This document shows, piece by piece, positions 15,332-23,433 of a stretch of DNA of 64,000 nt. Source of the stretch: Paenibacillus luteus (GTDB lineage: Bacteria; Bacillota; Bacilli; Paenibacillales; Paenibacillaceae). The position numbers and the translations under genes were made by a program. The notes beneath the pieces are model-generated. The model did no database searches and was not told the origin of the DNA. It saw nothing but the letters and a program-made list of their open reading frames with translations. The DNA lies in assembly GCF_006542765.1 (NCBI RefSeq), contig NZ_SKCD01000021.1, positions 1 to 64,000 on the forward strand, read 5' to 3'. Each line of letters opens with the position of its first letter. Position 1 is the stretch's first letter.

Positions 15332-16110
15332 TTGAGGCACAGGACATTGTGCAGACGGTACAAGGAAGGACTGTGCTGAATGGTTTATCCTGTTCATTCC
15401 AGAAAGGGCGCATGTATGGCGTGATTGGCCCAAATGGCGTCGGCAAATCGACGCTGCTGCATCTATTGTCCGGCGTGGAACAGCCGAAAGCCGGTAAGGT
15501 GCTGCTGGATGGACAACGGATATCCGCATATCCCCGGAAGCAGCTCGCCAAACAAATGGCTGTACTTCAGCAGAGCGGATTGCCGCCCGTGGGCTTCTCC
15601 GTCAGGGAAGTTGTCAGCATGGGCAGATATCCTTTTCAGAGCTGGCTCGGAGGGGATGAACAGGATGCCGACCAGATCATTGACAGAGCTTTGTCAGATA
15701 TGGGGCTTGGAGAGCTAGCGAACCGCAAAATGGACCAGCTAAGCGGCGGCGAACGGCAGCGTGTGGCCCTTGCCAAGCTGATGGCGCAAGAGCCTTCCAT
15801 TATTTTGCTCGATGAGCCGACGACCTATCTCGACATCGGGTTTCAGGTACAGCTGCTGGATACGGTTCGAGCTTGGCAGCAGGCACGTGATTTGACAGTG
15901 ATTGCTGTGCTTCATGACCTCAATCTGGCTTCCCTTTATTGCGACGAGCTTCTTGTGCTGCATAAAGGAAAAGTAGCGGCGGCAGGGGCTCCGCACGACG
16001 TACTGACATCCGCGATAATAGAGCAAGTATACGAGACCAAAACAACGATAATTACACATCCGGCGACGGGTGTGCCGCAAATTATGCTTCAACCGAACGT
16101 TAATTTTTGA
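15328..16110 (+). CDS. btuD: ABC transporter ATP-binding protein, corrinoid uptake (BtuD-like)
   Basis: A 260-residue single ABC ATPase of the FecE/BtuD type. Walker A is G-P-N-G-V-G-K-S-T. The Q-loop follows M-A-V-L-Q-Q, the signature is L-S-G-G-E-R-Q-R, Walker B is I-I-L-L-D-E-P-T-T-Y-L-D and the H-loop is V-L-H-D-L-N. It powers uptake through the permease, which it overlaps by four bases. The C-terminal tail (T-K-T-T-I-I-T-H-P-A-T-G-V-P) is usual for this subfamily. Confidence 0.9.
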   Translation: MIEAQDIVQTVQGRTVLNGLSCSFQKGRMYGVIGPNGVGKSTLLHLLSGVEQPKAGKVLLDGQRISAYPRKQLAKQMAVLQQSGLPPVGFSVREVVSMGRYPFQSWLGGDEQDADQIIDRALSDMGLGELANRKMDQLSGGERQRVALAKLMAQEPSIILLDEPTTYLDIGFQVQLLDTVRAWQQARDLTVIAVLHDLNLASLYCDELLVLHKGKVAAAGAPHDVLTSAIIEQVYETKTTIITHPATGVPQIMLQPNVNF

Positions 16111-16143
16111 CTTAATCTTGCAAAGATGAAGGGGCAATTCAGA

Positions 16144-17208
16144 ATGGGTAACGAGTTGTACATCCGGTTAAACGAGACGGTTAACCGAATAAAGCCGTTT
16201 GATGACGAGGCCGCAGCTTCGGCGCTGCAGCACTCCGATCATTTGACAAAGCCGCCAGGGAGCTTAGGAAAGCTAGAGGCGATCGCAATTCAGCTCGCGG
16301 GTATTTCAGGTCGTTTATGGCCGGACCTGTCGCGCAAATCGGTTATTGTGATGGCAGGTGACCATGGCGTATGCGAGGAAGGCGTAAGCGCGTTTCCGCA
16401 AGCTGTTACTCCGCAGATGGTTTTGAATTTTCTGAACGGCGGAGCGGCGGTCAACGTGCTTGCCCGGCAAGCAGGAGCTGAAGTGGTCTGTGTTGATATT
16501 GGTGTAAATGCGGATTTGGCGCATGAGCAGCTAGTCAGCCGTAAAGTGATTCGCGGCACGGCCAATATGGCGAAGCAGGCAGCCATGACGCGCGAGGAAG
16601 CGCTTGAAGCTATTTTGGTTGGGATCGAGATTGTTCAAGAGCAGGTGCGGCGTGGCTGTCGTTTGTTTGCGACAGGTGAGATGGGTATCGGAAATACGAC
16701 AGCAAGCGCCGCGCTAACTACCGTATTGACAGGCATGTCGCCTGAGGAGTCCGTGGGACGAGGCACAGGCATTAATGACGAAAGCTGGGCAAACAAGGTA
16801 GAAGTAGTGAAGCGGGCGATTGCCGTGAACAAGCCTGATGCTAGCGATCCGATTGATGTGCTAGCCAAATTAGGCGGCGCGGAAATTGCAGGGCTTGTCG
16901 GCGTTATCATCGGCGCTGCTGCAAACGGCTGTCCCGTTGTGATTGACGGTTATATTTCGTCGACTGCCGCCCTCATCGCTTCACGAATTGCCAAGCAGTC
17001 GCTGCCTTATATGATCGCTTCCCACCTGTCGCAGGAGCAAGGGCATGCTAGACTGCTTGAATCGATTGGTCTATCGCCGATGATGCAGCTCGAGATGCGT
17101 CTTGGCGAAGGTACGGGAGCTGTCTTATGTTTTCATTTTATCGATGCTGCGCTCCATCTCATGCAGGAGATGGCCACGTTTGAGAGTGCAGGCGTCTCCA
17201 AGGAATAG
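16144..17208 (+). CDS. cobT: nicotinate-nucleotide--dimethylbenzimidazole phosphoribosyltransferase
   Basis: About 354 residues, the family length. It makes alpha-ribazole phosphate, activating the lower base for the nucleotide loop. Family patterns are clear: L-T-K-P-P-G-S-L-G-K-L-E, M-A-G-D-H-G-V, F-L-N-G-G-A-A-V-N, G-E-M-G-I-G-N-T-T, G-R-G-T-G-I-N-D and M-R-L-G-E-G-T-G-A, where the glutamate is the catalytic base. ATG 16144 is preferred over 16126 because GAAGGGG lies just before it, inside the longer frame. It begins the nucleotide-loop assembly part of the operon. Confidence 0.95.
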   Translation: MGNELYIRLNETVNRIKPFDDEAAASALQHSDHLTKPPGSLGKLEAIAIQLAGISGRLWPDLSRKSVIVMAGDHGVCEEGVSAFPQAVTPQMVLNFLNGGAAVNVLARQAGAEVVCVDIGVNADLAHEQLVSRKVIRGTANMAKQAAMTREEALEAILVGIEIVQEQVRRGCRLFATGEMGIGNTTASAALTTVLTGMSPEESVGRGTGINDESWANKVEVVKRAIAVNKPDASDPIDVLAKLGGAEIAGLVGVIIGAAANGCPVVIDGYISSTAALIASRIAKQSLPYMIASHLSQEQGHARLLESIGLSPMMQLEMRLGEGTGAVLCFHFIDAALHLMQEMATFESAGVSKE

Positions 17209-17218
17209 GTGAGGAACA

Positions 17219-17809
17219 ATGGCAATACTAGTAACCGGCGGAGCCCGCAGCGGAAAGAGCAGCTTTGCGGAGCAATACGCGATGCGCGTTGCTTCGCGAG
17301 GCATCTATCTCGCCACTTGTCAGCCGTATGATGATGAGATGGGGGAACGTACCCTCAAGCATCAGCTGGATCGTGAGAAGTCCGGATTTAACTGGGAGAC
17401 GAGAGAGGAAGCCTATGACGCGGCAAGCCTTCTAGGGCAATTTGCAACGCAATTTGCATTGGATCTTGAAGCCGGCAGCGAGCCGCCCGTAGTGCTGCTC
17501 GATTGTTTGACCTTATGGCTGACGAATTGGCTTATGCTAGACGAACAACAACCGCCTGCTGACAAACGTCTGGCGATTGAAATTGAAAATTTAATAGATG
17601 CCATACATCACTATCCTTTTCCCTTGCTAATGGTTACGAATGAAGTTGGTGACGGCATCGTTCCGGCTTATCCGCTCGGACGGATATTCCGGGACGAAGC
17701 GGGTCGGCTCAATCAGCGGATAGCCTCTTTATGCGATCGCGTGTTTCTAGTAACTGCCGGCATTCCCTTAGAACTCAAATCGCAAGCCTTCAAGTGGGAA
17801 CAGTTATGA
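17219..17809 (+). CDS. cobU: adenosylcobinamide kinase / adenosylcobinamide-phosphate guanylyltransferase
   Basis: A 196-residue bifunctional enzyme that phosphorylates adenosylcobinamide and transfers GMP to it. The N-terminal P-loop is G-G-A-R-S-G-K-S. L-L-D-C-L-T-L-W-L-T-N provides the Walker B-like segment, and T-N-E-V-G and G-R-x-F-R-D-E-A-G-x-L-N-Q are family hallmarks. A histidine in the K-H-Q-L-D-R segment may carry GMP. The start is ATG 17219 after TGAGGAAC. The stop overlaps the cbiB ATG by four bases, indicating coupling. Confidence 0.93.
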   Translation: MAILVTGGARSGKSSFAEQYAMRVASRGIYLATCQPYDDEMGERTLKHQLDREKSGFNWETREEAYDAASLLGQFATQFALDLEAGSEPPVVLLDCLTLWLTNWLMLDEQQPPADKRLAIEIENLIDAIHHYPFPLLMVTNEVGDGIVPAYPLGRIFRDEAGRLNQRIASLCDRVFLVTAGIPLELKSQAFKWEQL

Positions 17810-18786
17810 TTATTTATTCTCTGAAGGAATTGCTGCTGCTCGCCGCAGCGGCGATTGCAATTGACTGGGTCGTTGGCGATCCGAAATGGCCGACCCATCC
17901 GGTCATTTGGATAGGCAGGCTGATCCGGTTTCTGGAGCGCAGACTTGCTCCGGAACGATACAAAGAGCAGCAATCAGCTGTCAAGGCTTTAGGTGCTGCC
18001 TTGATGGTTATCACATTATTAATGAGCTGGAGTGTGACTTGGCTGCTTGTATGGACAGCCGATGCCCTGCATCCTTGGATTGGTTATGCGGTTAGTGCCT
18101 GGCTCATATCGACTACGCTGGCTGTTAAGGGCTTAAAGGAAGCGGCAATGCTTGTCTACGCTCCCCTTATCGAGGGCAGACTTGACGAAGCCAGAAAATA
18201 TGTGGGCTATATCGTCGGTCGGGATACGGAAAGCTTGAATGAGCATGAATCTTCGCGTGCCGCTGTCGAGACGGTGGCGGAGAACACGGTAGATGCTTTA
18301 GTATCCCCTTTATTGTTCGCCCTGATTGGCGGGGCGCCGTTTGCCATGCTGTATAGGGCAGCTAACACGCTGGATTCTATGATAGGCTATCGGAATGACA
18401 AGTATAGGGATTTCGGCTGGTGCTCGGCAAGAACGGATGATTGGCTTAACTATATTCCCGCGCGCCTAACAGGCGTAATGCTTACGATTTCAGCAATGGC
18501 GTATTGTCAGATGAGCGCTAAGCAAGCTTTTAAAGCTATTGTGGCGTTTGCGCATCTCCATCCAAGTCCGAACAGCGGCATTCCCGAATCCGCGGTTGCG
18601 GGTGCGCTAGGCATTGAGCTCGGAGGAACAAATCTATATTTTGGCGTTCCGAGTGAACGAGCGAGAATGGGCTGGCCTACGCGTGAGCTGCAGCCACACG
18701 ATATCGTGCTTACGGTCCGTCTTTTGTATAGTGTAAGCGTGATTTTATTTACGGGAGTGATTGCCGCATGGTTCGTCATGAGATAA
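17806..18786 (+). CDS. cbiB: adenosylcobinamide-phosphate synthase
   Basis: About 326 residues, an integral membrane amidase-like enzyme that attaches (R)-1-amino-2-propanol (or its phosphate) to adenosylcobyric acid. Family features are D-W-V-V-G-D-P-x-W-P-T-H-P-V-I-W-I-G at the N-terminus, V-E-T-V-A-E-N-T-V-D-A, the Y-R-A-A-N-T-L-D-S-M-I-G-Y block and S-P-N-S-G-I-P-E-S. The ATG at 17806 overlaps the cobU stop. The frame is open further upstream to 17731, but that start would lie deep inside cobU. The end overlaps cobS. Confidence 0.93.
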   Translation: MIIYSLKELLLLAAAAIAIDWVVGDPKWPTHPVIWIGRLIRFLERRLAPERYKEQQSAVKALGAALMVITLLMSWSVTWLLVWTADALHPWIGYAVSAWLISTTLAVKGLKEAAMLVYAPLIEGRLDEARKYVGYIVGRDTESLNEHESSRAAVETVAENTVDALVSPLLFALIGGAPFAMLYRAANTLDSMIGYRNDKYRDFGWCSARTDDWLNYIPARLTGVMLTISAMAYCQMSAKQAFKAIVAFAHLHPSPNSGIPESAVAGALGIELGGTNLYFGVPSERARMGWPTRELQPHDIVLTVRLLYSVSVILFTGVIAAWFVMR

Positions 18787-19580
18787 AGCTGCAGCTGCAG
18801 GCGTTTGTCGCGGCTTTTCAATTTCTAACGCATGTCAAAATTCCAATTGCCGTTCCATTTAACGGTCCGGTTCTATCCAGAAGCATCCTCTATTTCCCGC
18901 TTGCAGGAGCGTTCATCGGCGCATGCCTTGCCGTTGCCTCCTGGTTGCTTGCTCCGTATATTCCGGCATGGCCGGCGGCGGTTCTTATTCTTGCCCTATG
19001 GACAGCTTTAAGCGGGGGTCTGCATCTTGATGGCTGGATGGATACCGCAGACGGCGTTCTTAGCCACCGCTCTCGCGAGCGCATGCTCGAAATTATGAAG
19101 GATAGCAGAGTTGGAGCCATGGGCGTTTTGGCTGCCGTACTGCTGCTATTATTTAAAGCTTCGTTGCTAGCTGAGCTATACAAGGGAAATCAGATCAGCT
19201 TGTATTGGCCGCTGCTCGTTTGCGTTCCTGTATGGAGCAGGGCGTGGATGGGCGCAGCAATTGCTTTCTGGCCGAATGCACGCAAGAATGAAGGGATGGG
19301 CGTTTTATTTAATGAGGTTAAAGGTCTTCAGGCCTGTGCTTCATTCCTTGTGTCCGCTGCCGTTACTTACTTTTTATTTGAGCTTGCAGGGATGGAGCAT
19401 AATGCTTCCTTGATATGGATGCTGCTGCTCAGTATGGTTACGATTAGCTGCGGCGGACTGCTGGCAGCCTGGCTGCACCGAAAGCTGGGCGGTTTGACTG
19501 GCGATACTTATGGGGCAATGAATGAAGCGGTTGAAGCGATCTTGCTGTTTGCAATCGTCGTATGGATACATAATCAATGA
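18768..19580 (+). CDS. cobS: adenosylcobinamide-GDP ribazoletransferase (cobalamin synthase)
   Basis: A 270-residue polytopic membrane enzyme that joins adenosylcobinamide-GDP to alpha-ribazole (phosphate), the last assembly steps. Hallmarks are F-L-T-H-V-K-I-P near the start, G-G-L-H-L-D-G-W-M-D-T-A-D-G with acidic metal-binding residues, M-K-D-S-R-V-G-A-M-G and L-G-G-L-T-G-D-T-Y-G-A near the end. It starts 19 bases inside cbiB behind GGGAG. With CobT, CobU and CbiB this completes the nucleotide loop pathway. Confidence 0.94.
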   Translation: MVRHEIKLQLQAFVAAFQFLTHVKIPIAVPFNGPVLSRSILYFPLAGAFIGACLAVASWLLAPYIPAWPAAVLILALWTALSGGLHLDGWMDTADGVLSHRSRERMLEIMKDSRVGAMGVLAAVLLLLFKASLLAELYKGNQISLYWPLLVCVPVWSRAWMGAAIAFWPNARKNEGMGVLFNEVKGLQACASFLVSAAVTYFLFELAGMEHNASLIWMLLLSMVTISCGGLLAAWLHRKLGGLTGDTYGAMNEAVEAILLFAIVVWIHNQ

Positions 19581-19599
19581 AAAGGAGGGGTAAGCAACC

Positions 19600-20703
19600 A
19601 TGTTGGAAAGATATGGCCATGGTGGCGACTTGCGTACCGCAGAGGAAGCTTTCGGCATGCCCGCAGCGCAATTTGTCGATTTTAGTTCGAATATGAATCC
19701 GCTTGGACCCCCGCAAAGCGTAAAGACTGTACTCAGCAACTATGCAGCAGTTATTGGGCAATATCCTGATCCTGCCGTGCGAGGCTTAAGAAGGAAGCTG
19801 GCGGAAAAACATCAAATTGATGAGCAATCAATTGTAGTAGGTAACGGTGCCGCAGAGCTGATTGACCTCATTGTACGCGCGCTTCAGCCAGAACGAACGA
19901 CGCTTGCGATCCCATGTTTTGATGAATATGGAGATGCTTTACGTAAAATAGGAGCAGCGGTGAGCGAAATCAAGCTCTCTGCCGATCATCAGTTTCAATT
20001 GCGGATGGAACAAGCAAATGCCGATTGTGCAGCTATGCCAAACTCATTGTACATATTAGGCTCACCCAACAACCCCACCGGCCAGCTTGTGGACCCATCG
20101 CTCATTCGCACACTGCTAAGCAATGGGGCTTATGTGGTCGTTGACGAGGCTTTTATGGATTTTGTCCCGGAGGAATCGAGATTCAGTCTGGTACAGGAAG
20201 CGGCCAAGCATGAAAGACTGTTCGTTATCCGATCCATGACGAAGTTTTATTCCATTCCGGGCATCCGGTTAGGTTATATTGTCGGAACGCCAAGAGCGCT
20301 AAGCGGCTTAAAGCGACTGCAAGTGCCATGGAGCGTCAACTCTTTAGCGATGCTCATTGGCGAAGCGGTCTTGGAGGAAACGGAGTTTTCCGAGACCACA
20401 ATGGCTTGGCTACGGCAAGAAAAGCCATGGCTTACCGAACAACTAAAGAAGATCGGCTTCCAGGTTACGGATAGTGCGGCTAACTATTTGCTTCTCCGGA
20501 TACCAGAGACGGCGGGCCTGAGCGCCAGTATGCTTCAGCTTGAAATGGGCAAGCAAGGCGTATTGATCCGCGATGCCTCCAGATTTGCAGGACTTAACCA
20601 TACCTACATCCGAGTTGCCATTAAGCTGCGGGCGCAAAATGAACAGCTGGTAGCAGCATTCAGCTCATGCCTGCAACGAAGCGGAAGCCCTAGTGTCAAA
20701 TGA
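19600..20703 (+). CDS. cobD: threonine-phosphate decarboxylase
   Basis: A 367-residue fold-type I PLP enzyme. F-S-S-N-M-N-P-L-G-P near the N-terminus, S-P-N-N-P-T-G in the middle, V-V-D-E-A-F-M-D-F and S-M-T-K-F-Y-S-I-P-G-I-R-L-G-Y with the PLP lysine are all present. CobD decarboxylates L-threonine phosphate to aminopropanol phosphate, used by CbiB. Histidinol-phosphate aminotransferase (HisC) is the closest relative; context within the cob operon, and the F-S-S-N-x-N start, favour CobD. Excellent AAGGAGGGG ribosome site. Confidence 0.9.
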   Translation: MLERYGHGGDLRTAEEAFGMPAAQFVDFSSNMNPLGPPQSVKTVLSNYAAVIGQYPDPAVRGLRRKLAEKHQIDEQSIVVGNGAAELIDLIVRALQPERTTLAIPCFDEYGDALRKIGAAVSEIKLSADHQFQLRMEQANADCAAMPNSLYILGSPNNPTGQLVDPSLIRTLLSNGAYVVVDEAFMDFVPEESRFSLVQEAAKHERLFVIRSMTKFYSIPGIRLGYIVGTPRALSGLKRLQVPWSVNSLAMLIGEAVLEETEFSETTMAWLRQEKPWLTEQLKKIGFQVTDSAANYLLLRIPETAGLSASMLQLEMGKQGVLIRDASRFAGLNHTYIRVAIKLRAQNEQLVAAFSSCLQRSGSPSVK

Positions 20704-20736
20704 TTCGAGATTTGAGTCCTTTAAGGAGGAGAAAGA

Positions 20737-21447
20737 ATGACGCAGCCCTTTCGGAGCGGAAGCCATTATGATTCAACGATTTGGAGCGGCGTCCGTTTGC
20801 TTCTGAAGGAGGATCGGATAGAAACGAGTACGCCGGAACTTGTATATGTTCTTAGCAGTGCCGTTCACCCGGGAGGTTTTTCCTATGCGAACCGCATCGT
20901 AAATTGGAAAGTGCCGTTAGCCTATCATGGCCATGACCCCGTCCGTGACCTCATCCAGCAGTGCGCAAAGTGGGGTTGCGATCCGGCAGGTACGATTGGG
21001 CTCATTACAGCAGCGAAACTTACGCATGCGTCGATTAAGGAGATTGCTGGAGATCGGTTCAACCTGCTTTGCTGTACGACTGTCGGCACCCGCAACGCGG
21101 CTAGAGCAGGATTGCCTCGCAGCACCTTTTCCGCGTATGCAGCGGGTACGATTAATACCATTCTATTAATTGATGGGCAGATGAGCGAATCAGCGATGGT
21201 TAACGCAATTATTACGGCTACAGAAGCAAAGTCTGCAGCCCTTCAGCAATTAGGCATTACGGAGGAAGCGAACGGGCAGCTGGCAACCGGCACGACGACA
21301 GATGCTATCGTCATTGGAGTCAGCCAGGCGGCCGCTTGGGATGCGTTGCATGCCTATGCAGGTGCTGCAACAACAATCGGCTGCGCAATTGGCGAAGCGG
21401 TCTATGAGACTTTGCTGGAAGCGGCTCGAACGCAGCATGAGGACTAG
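20737..21447 (+). CDS. cbiZ: adenosylcobinamide amidohydrolase
   Basis: A 236-residue protein with the CbiZ pattern: V-L-S-S-A-V-H-P-G-G-F, the block T-T-V-G-T-R-N-A-A-R-A-G, A-G-T-I-N-T-I-L-L-I-D and A-T-G-T-T-T-D-A-I-V-I-G. CbiZ cleaves the amide between the corrin ring and aminopropanol, returning cobinamide or foreign cobamides to cobyric acid so that the lower ligand can be rebuilt. It is last in the operon with a strong AAGGAGGAG site. No clear terminator was seen in the 157 bp before the next gene. Confidence 0.88.
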   Translation: MTQPFRSGSHYDSTIWSGVRLLLKEDRIETSTPELVYVLSSAVHPGGFSYANRIVNWKVPLAYHGHDPVRDLIQQCAKWGCDPAGTIGLITAAKLTHASIKEIAGDRFNLLCCTTVGTRNAARAGLPRSTFSAYAAGTINTILLIDGQMSESAMVNAIITATEAKSAALQQLGITEEANGQLATGTTTDAIVIGVSQAAAWDALHAYAGAATTIGCAIGEAVYETLLEAARTQHED

Positions 21448-21604
21448 ATGCTAATCTGGATGATAGAGGGATGCTCAATAGTCCACCCAAAATACGCCCG
21501 GGAATGAACTGGCATTACAATCGTCGTTTTTTCGTGTAAAATGGATAAGTCGAATCATTGGCTTTACCTAAGGAATATGCGGTGTTCAGAATGGAGGTGT
21601 TCTC

Positions 21605-22555
21605 TTGATTCGAATAGATGGTTATACCAAACAAAAGGAATGGCGGTCGGATTTGAGCTTCGAGGATCTCAAATTGCCAGAGCTGGATTGGTACTGGGTA
21701 GATTTTGACAACCCGTCGGAAGAGGAATGCCGGCTGCTGGATACGTTCTTTCATTTTCACCCGCTAGCGATCGAAGATTGCTACCATTTACTGCAGAGGC
21801 CTAAAATGGACCATTATGATGACGTGCATTTTTTGGTGCTTCATGAGGTGGATTGGAAGACATTAACCGTAAATGAAATTAATATGTTCATTGGTCCTCA
21901 TTTTCTCGTAACGTTTCATTATCAGCCTTCGCCGGAAATCAATGAAGCGCGGGGCAAGCTGATGGCCAGCGCGAAAATCGGGGAGACCGGACAGCTCTTT
22001 GCGGCATATCTCGTCATTGACAAGCTGGTGGATCAATATTTCCCTGCCGTACACGAACTGGAGGACCAACTGCTGGATATGGAAATCGGAAACGATGAGG
22101 TACGCAGCCAAACGATGATGAGCGATATTTTCAATATTCGGTCAAGGCTGCTGCGGCTTAGGAAAACGATCATGCCGATGCGCGATTTATTATATCGGAT
22201 GACCAATACGGACCGCATTATCGGGCTGAAGCCTTATTTGGCTTTTTATCATGATATTTATGACCACTTGATCAAGCTATCTGAAATGATGGATTCCAGC
22301 AGAGAGATGACGGCTGATTTGAGGGACAGTTTCATATCATTCAATTCGAACCGGATGAATTCGATTATGAAAACTCTTACCGTCATCACGACAATCTTTA
22401 TGCCATTAACCTTTTTGGCAGGCATTTATGGAATGAACTTCGTCAATATGCCTGAGCTTGAATGGAGCTGGGGGTATTTTGCAACGATCACCGTTATGCT
22501 GGTCATCGGACTATCGATGTATGCATGGTTTCGGACGAAAGGTTGGTTTAAATGA
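21605..22555 (+). CDS. corA: CorA-family magnesium/divalent cation channel
   Basis: A 316-residue protein with a large cytosolic N-terminal domain, a long helical stalk and two C-terminal transmembrane helices joined by the selectivity loop Y-G-M-N-F-V-N-M-P-E. GMN is diagnostic, and the pentamer conducts Mg2+ (some members Co2+ or Ni2+). The sequence before the first helix, N-S-I-M-K-T-L-T-V-I-T-T-I-F-M-P-L-T-F, is typical. The start is TTG at 21605, placed by GGAGGTG six bases upstream. Placement just after the corrinoid genes may be chance. Confidence 0.9.
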   Translation: MIRIDGYTKQKEWRSDLSFEDLKLPELDWYWVDFDNPSEEECRLLDTFFHFHPLAIEDCYHLLQRPKMDHYDDVHFLVLHEVDWKTLTVNEINMFIGPHFLVTFHYQPSPEINEARGKLMASAKIGETGQLFAAYLVIDKLVDQYFPAVHELEDQLLDMEIGNDEVRSQTMMSDIFNIRSRLLRLRKTIMPMRDLLYRMTNTDRIIGLKPYLAFYHDIYDHLIKLSEMMDSSREMTADLRDSFISFNSNRMNSIMKTLTVITTIFMPLTFLAGIYGMNFVNMPELEWSWGYFATITVMLVIGLSMYAWFRTKGWFK

Positions 22556-22580
22556 GGTTAGTTAAGGGGATTAAATAAAA

Positions 22581-23405
22581 ATGGACATGAAAGAACGTGC
22601 CCCCATGGGCAGGAAACGGTGGTTCGCGGTCGGCGGGATATTAGCAGGCATTTTAATGGTTTTGGGCGTCATGCTTTATTTCATGATTATCGCGCTTGGC
22701 AATCGTTCGGCGATGGATACCCCAAAGCTGGAGGAAGCACTTCATTATACATACTTTTCGGAGACTTCGGCAAACGGCATGGAGCTTCATGTGCTTAAGA
22801 CAAAGGCTGCCTATGTGACGCTGGAGACGATTAACAATAACGTTACCCTTACAAACAAAGTAGGCATTAATGGCGGATTCTTTTATGGCAATCAGCTGCT
22901 TAGCATTGGCGTGGTCAATAGCCTGCCTGTCAACAAAGAGATTGGCAGCTACGGTACTGGCGCGGAAAATGTAAAATATGCACGCGGCACGCTTGTGTGG
23001 GATGGGGCCTCAGACGCCTTAAGCGTACAAGTTGCAAGCAAAGCCTCGGAGCTCAAGGTGAAGGACCATACGCGTTTTTGGGCCCAAGGCGGCATCAGCA
23101 TGAGCCTTGGCAGCGATGCGGACTGGGTTCAGCAAGCTGCTGTTGAAAATGCGCCATTCCCGGATGACGATCGGCTGCGCTCCGCCGCTGTTTATGACCA
23201 TGCAGGCAATTTATATTTAGTCGTTAGCAAAACAAAGGGCACGTTGTCGATATTTCGCGAAGCTATCATCGACAGCATCGGAGACGGTAAGCTTATAGAC
23301 GGAATCTTTCTTGATGGTGACGGCTCCTCTCAACTGCTGAGCAGTGAGGCTTCACTGCCTGGGGATAACAGGCCAGTTGTTCAAATGCTGCGCATCGTAA
23401 AATAA
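22581..23405 (+). CDS. phosphodiester glycosidase (NAGPA-domain) family exported protein
   Basis: A 274-residue protein with one N-terminal membrane anchor (residues ~15-38) and an extracellular NAGPA-like domain. Matching elements are G-I-N-G-G-F-F in the first third, and D-G-I-F-L-D-G-D-G-S-S-Q-L near the C-terminus, the G-D-G-S-S signature of this family. Relatives remove covering sugars from phosphodiesters or act on cell-wall glycopolymers. The actual substrate is unknown. It is two bases from the next ORF frame and probably cotranscribed with corA upstream. Confidence 0.8.
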   Translation: MDMKERAPMGRKRWFAVGGILAGILMVLGVMLYFMIIALGNRSAMDTPKLEEALHYTYFSETSANGMELHVLKTKAAYVTLETINNNVTLTNKVGINGGFFYGNQLLSIGVVNSLPVNKEIGSYGTGAENVKYARGTLVWDGASDALSVQVASKASELKVKDHTRFWAQGGISMSLGSDADWVQQAAVENAPFPDDDRLRSAAVYDHAGNLYLVVSKTKGTLSIFREAIIDSIGDGKLIDGIFLDGDGSSQLLSSEASLPGDNRPVVQMLRIVK

Positions 23406-23433
23406 GATGGAACAACATAAAGGAGCAACCAGC

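Noticed and set aside
17731-17805. Longer N-terminal extension of CbiB
   Set aside because: It would begin deep inside cobU in another frame. ATG 17806 gives the standard CbiB N-terminus and a typical 4-base overlap.
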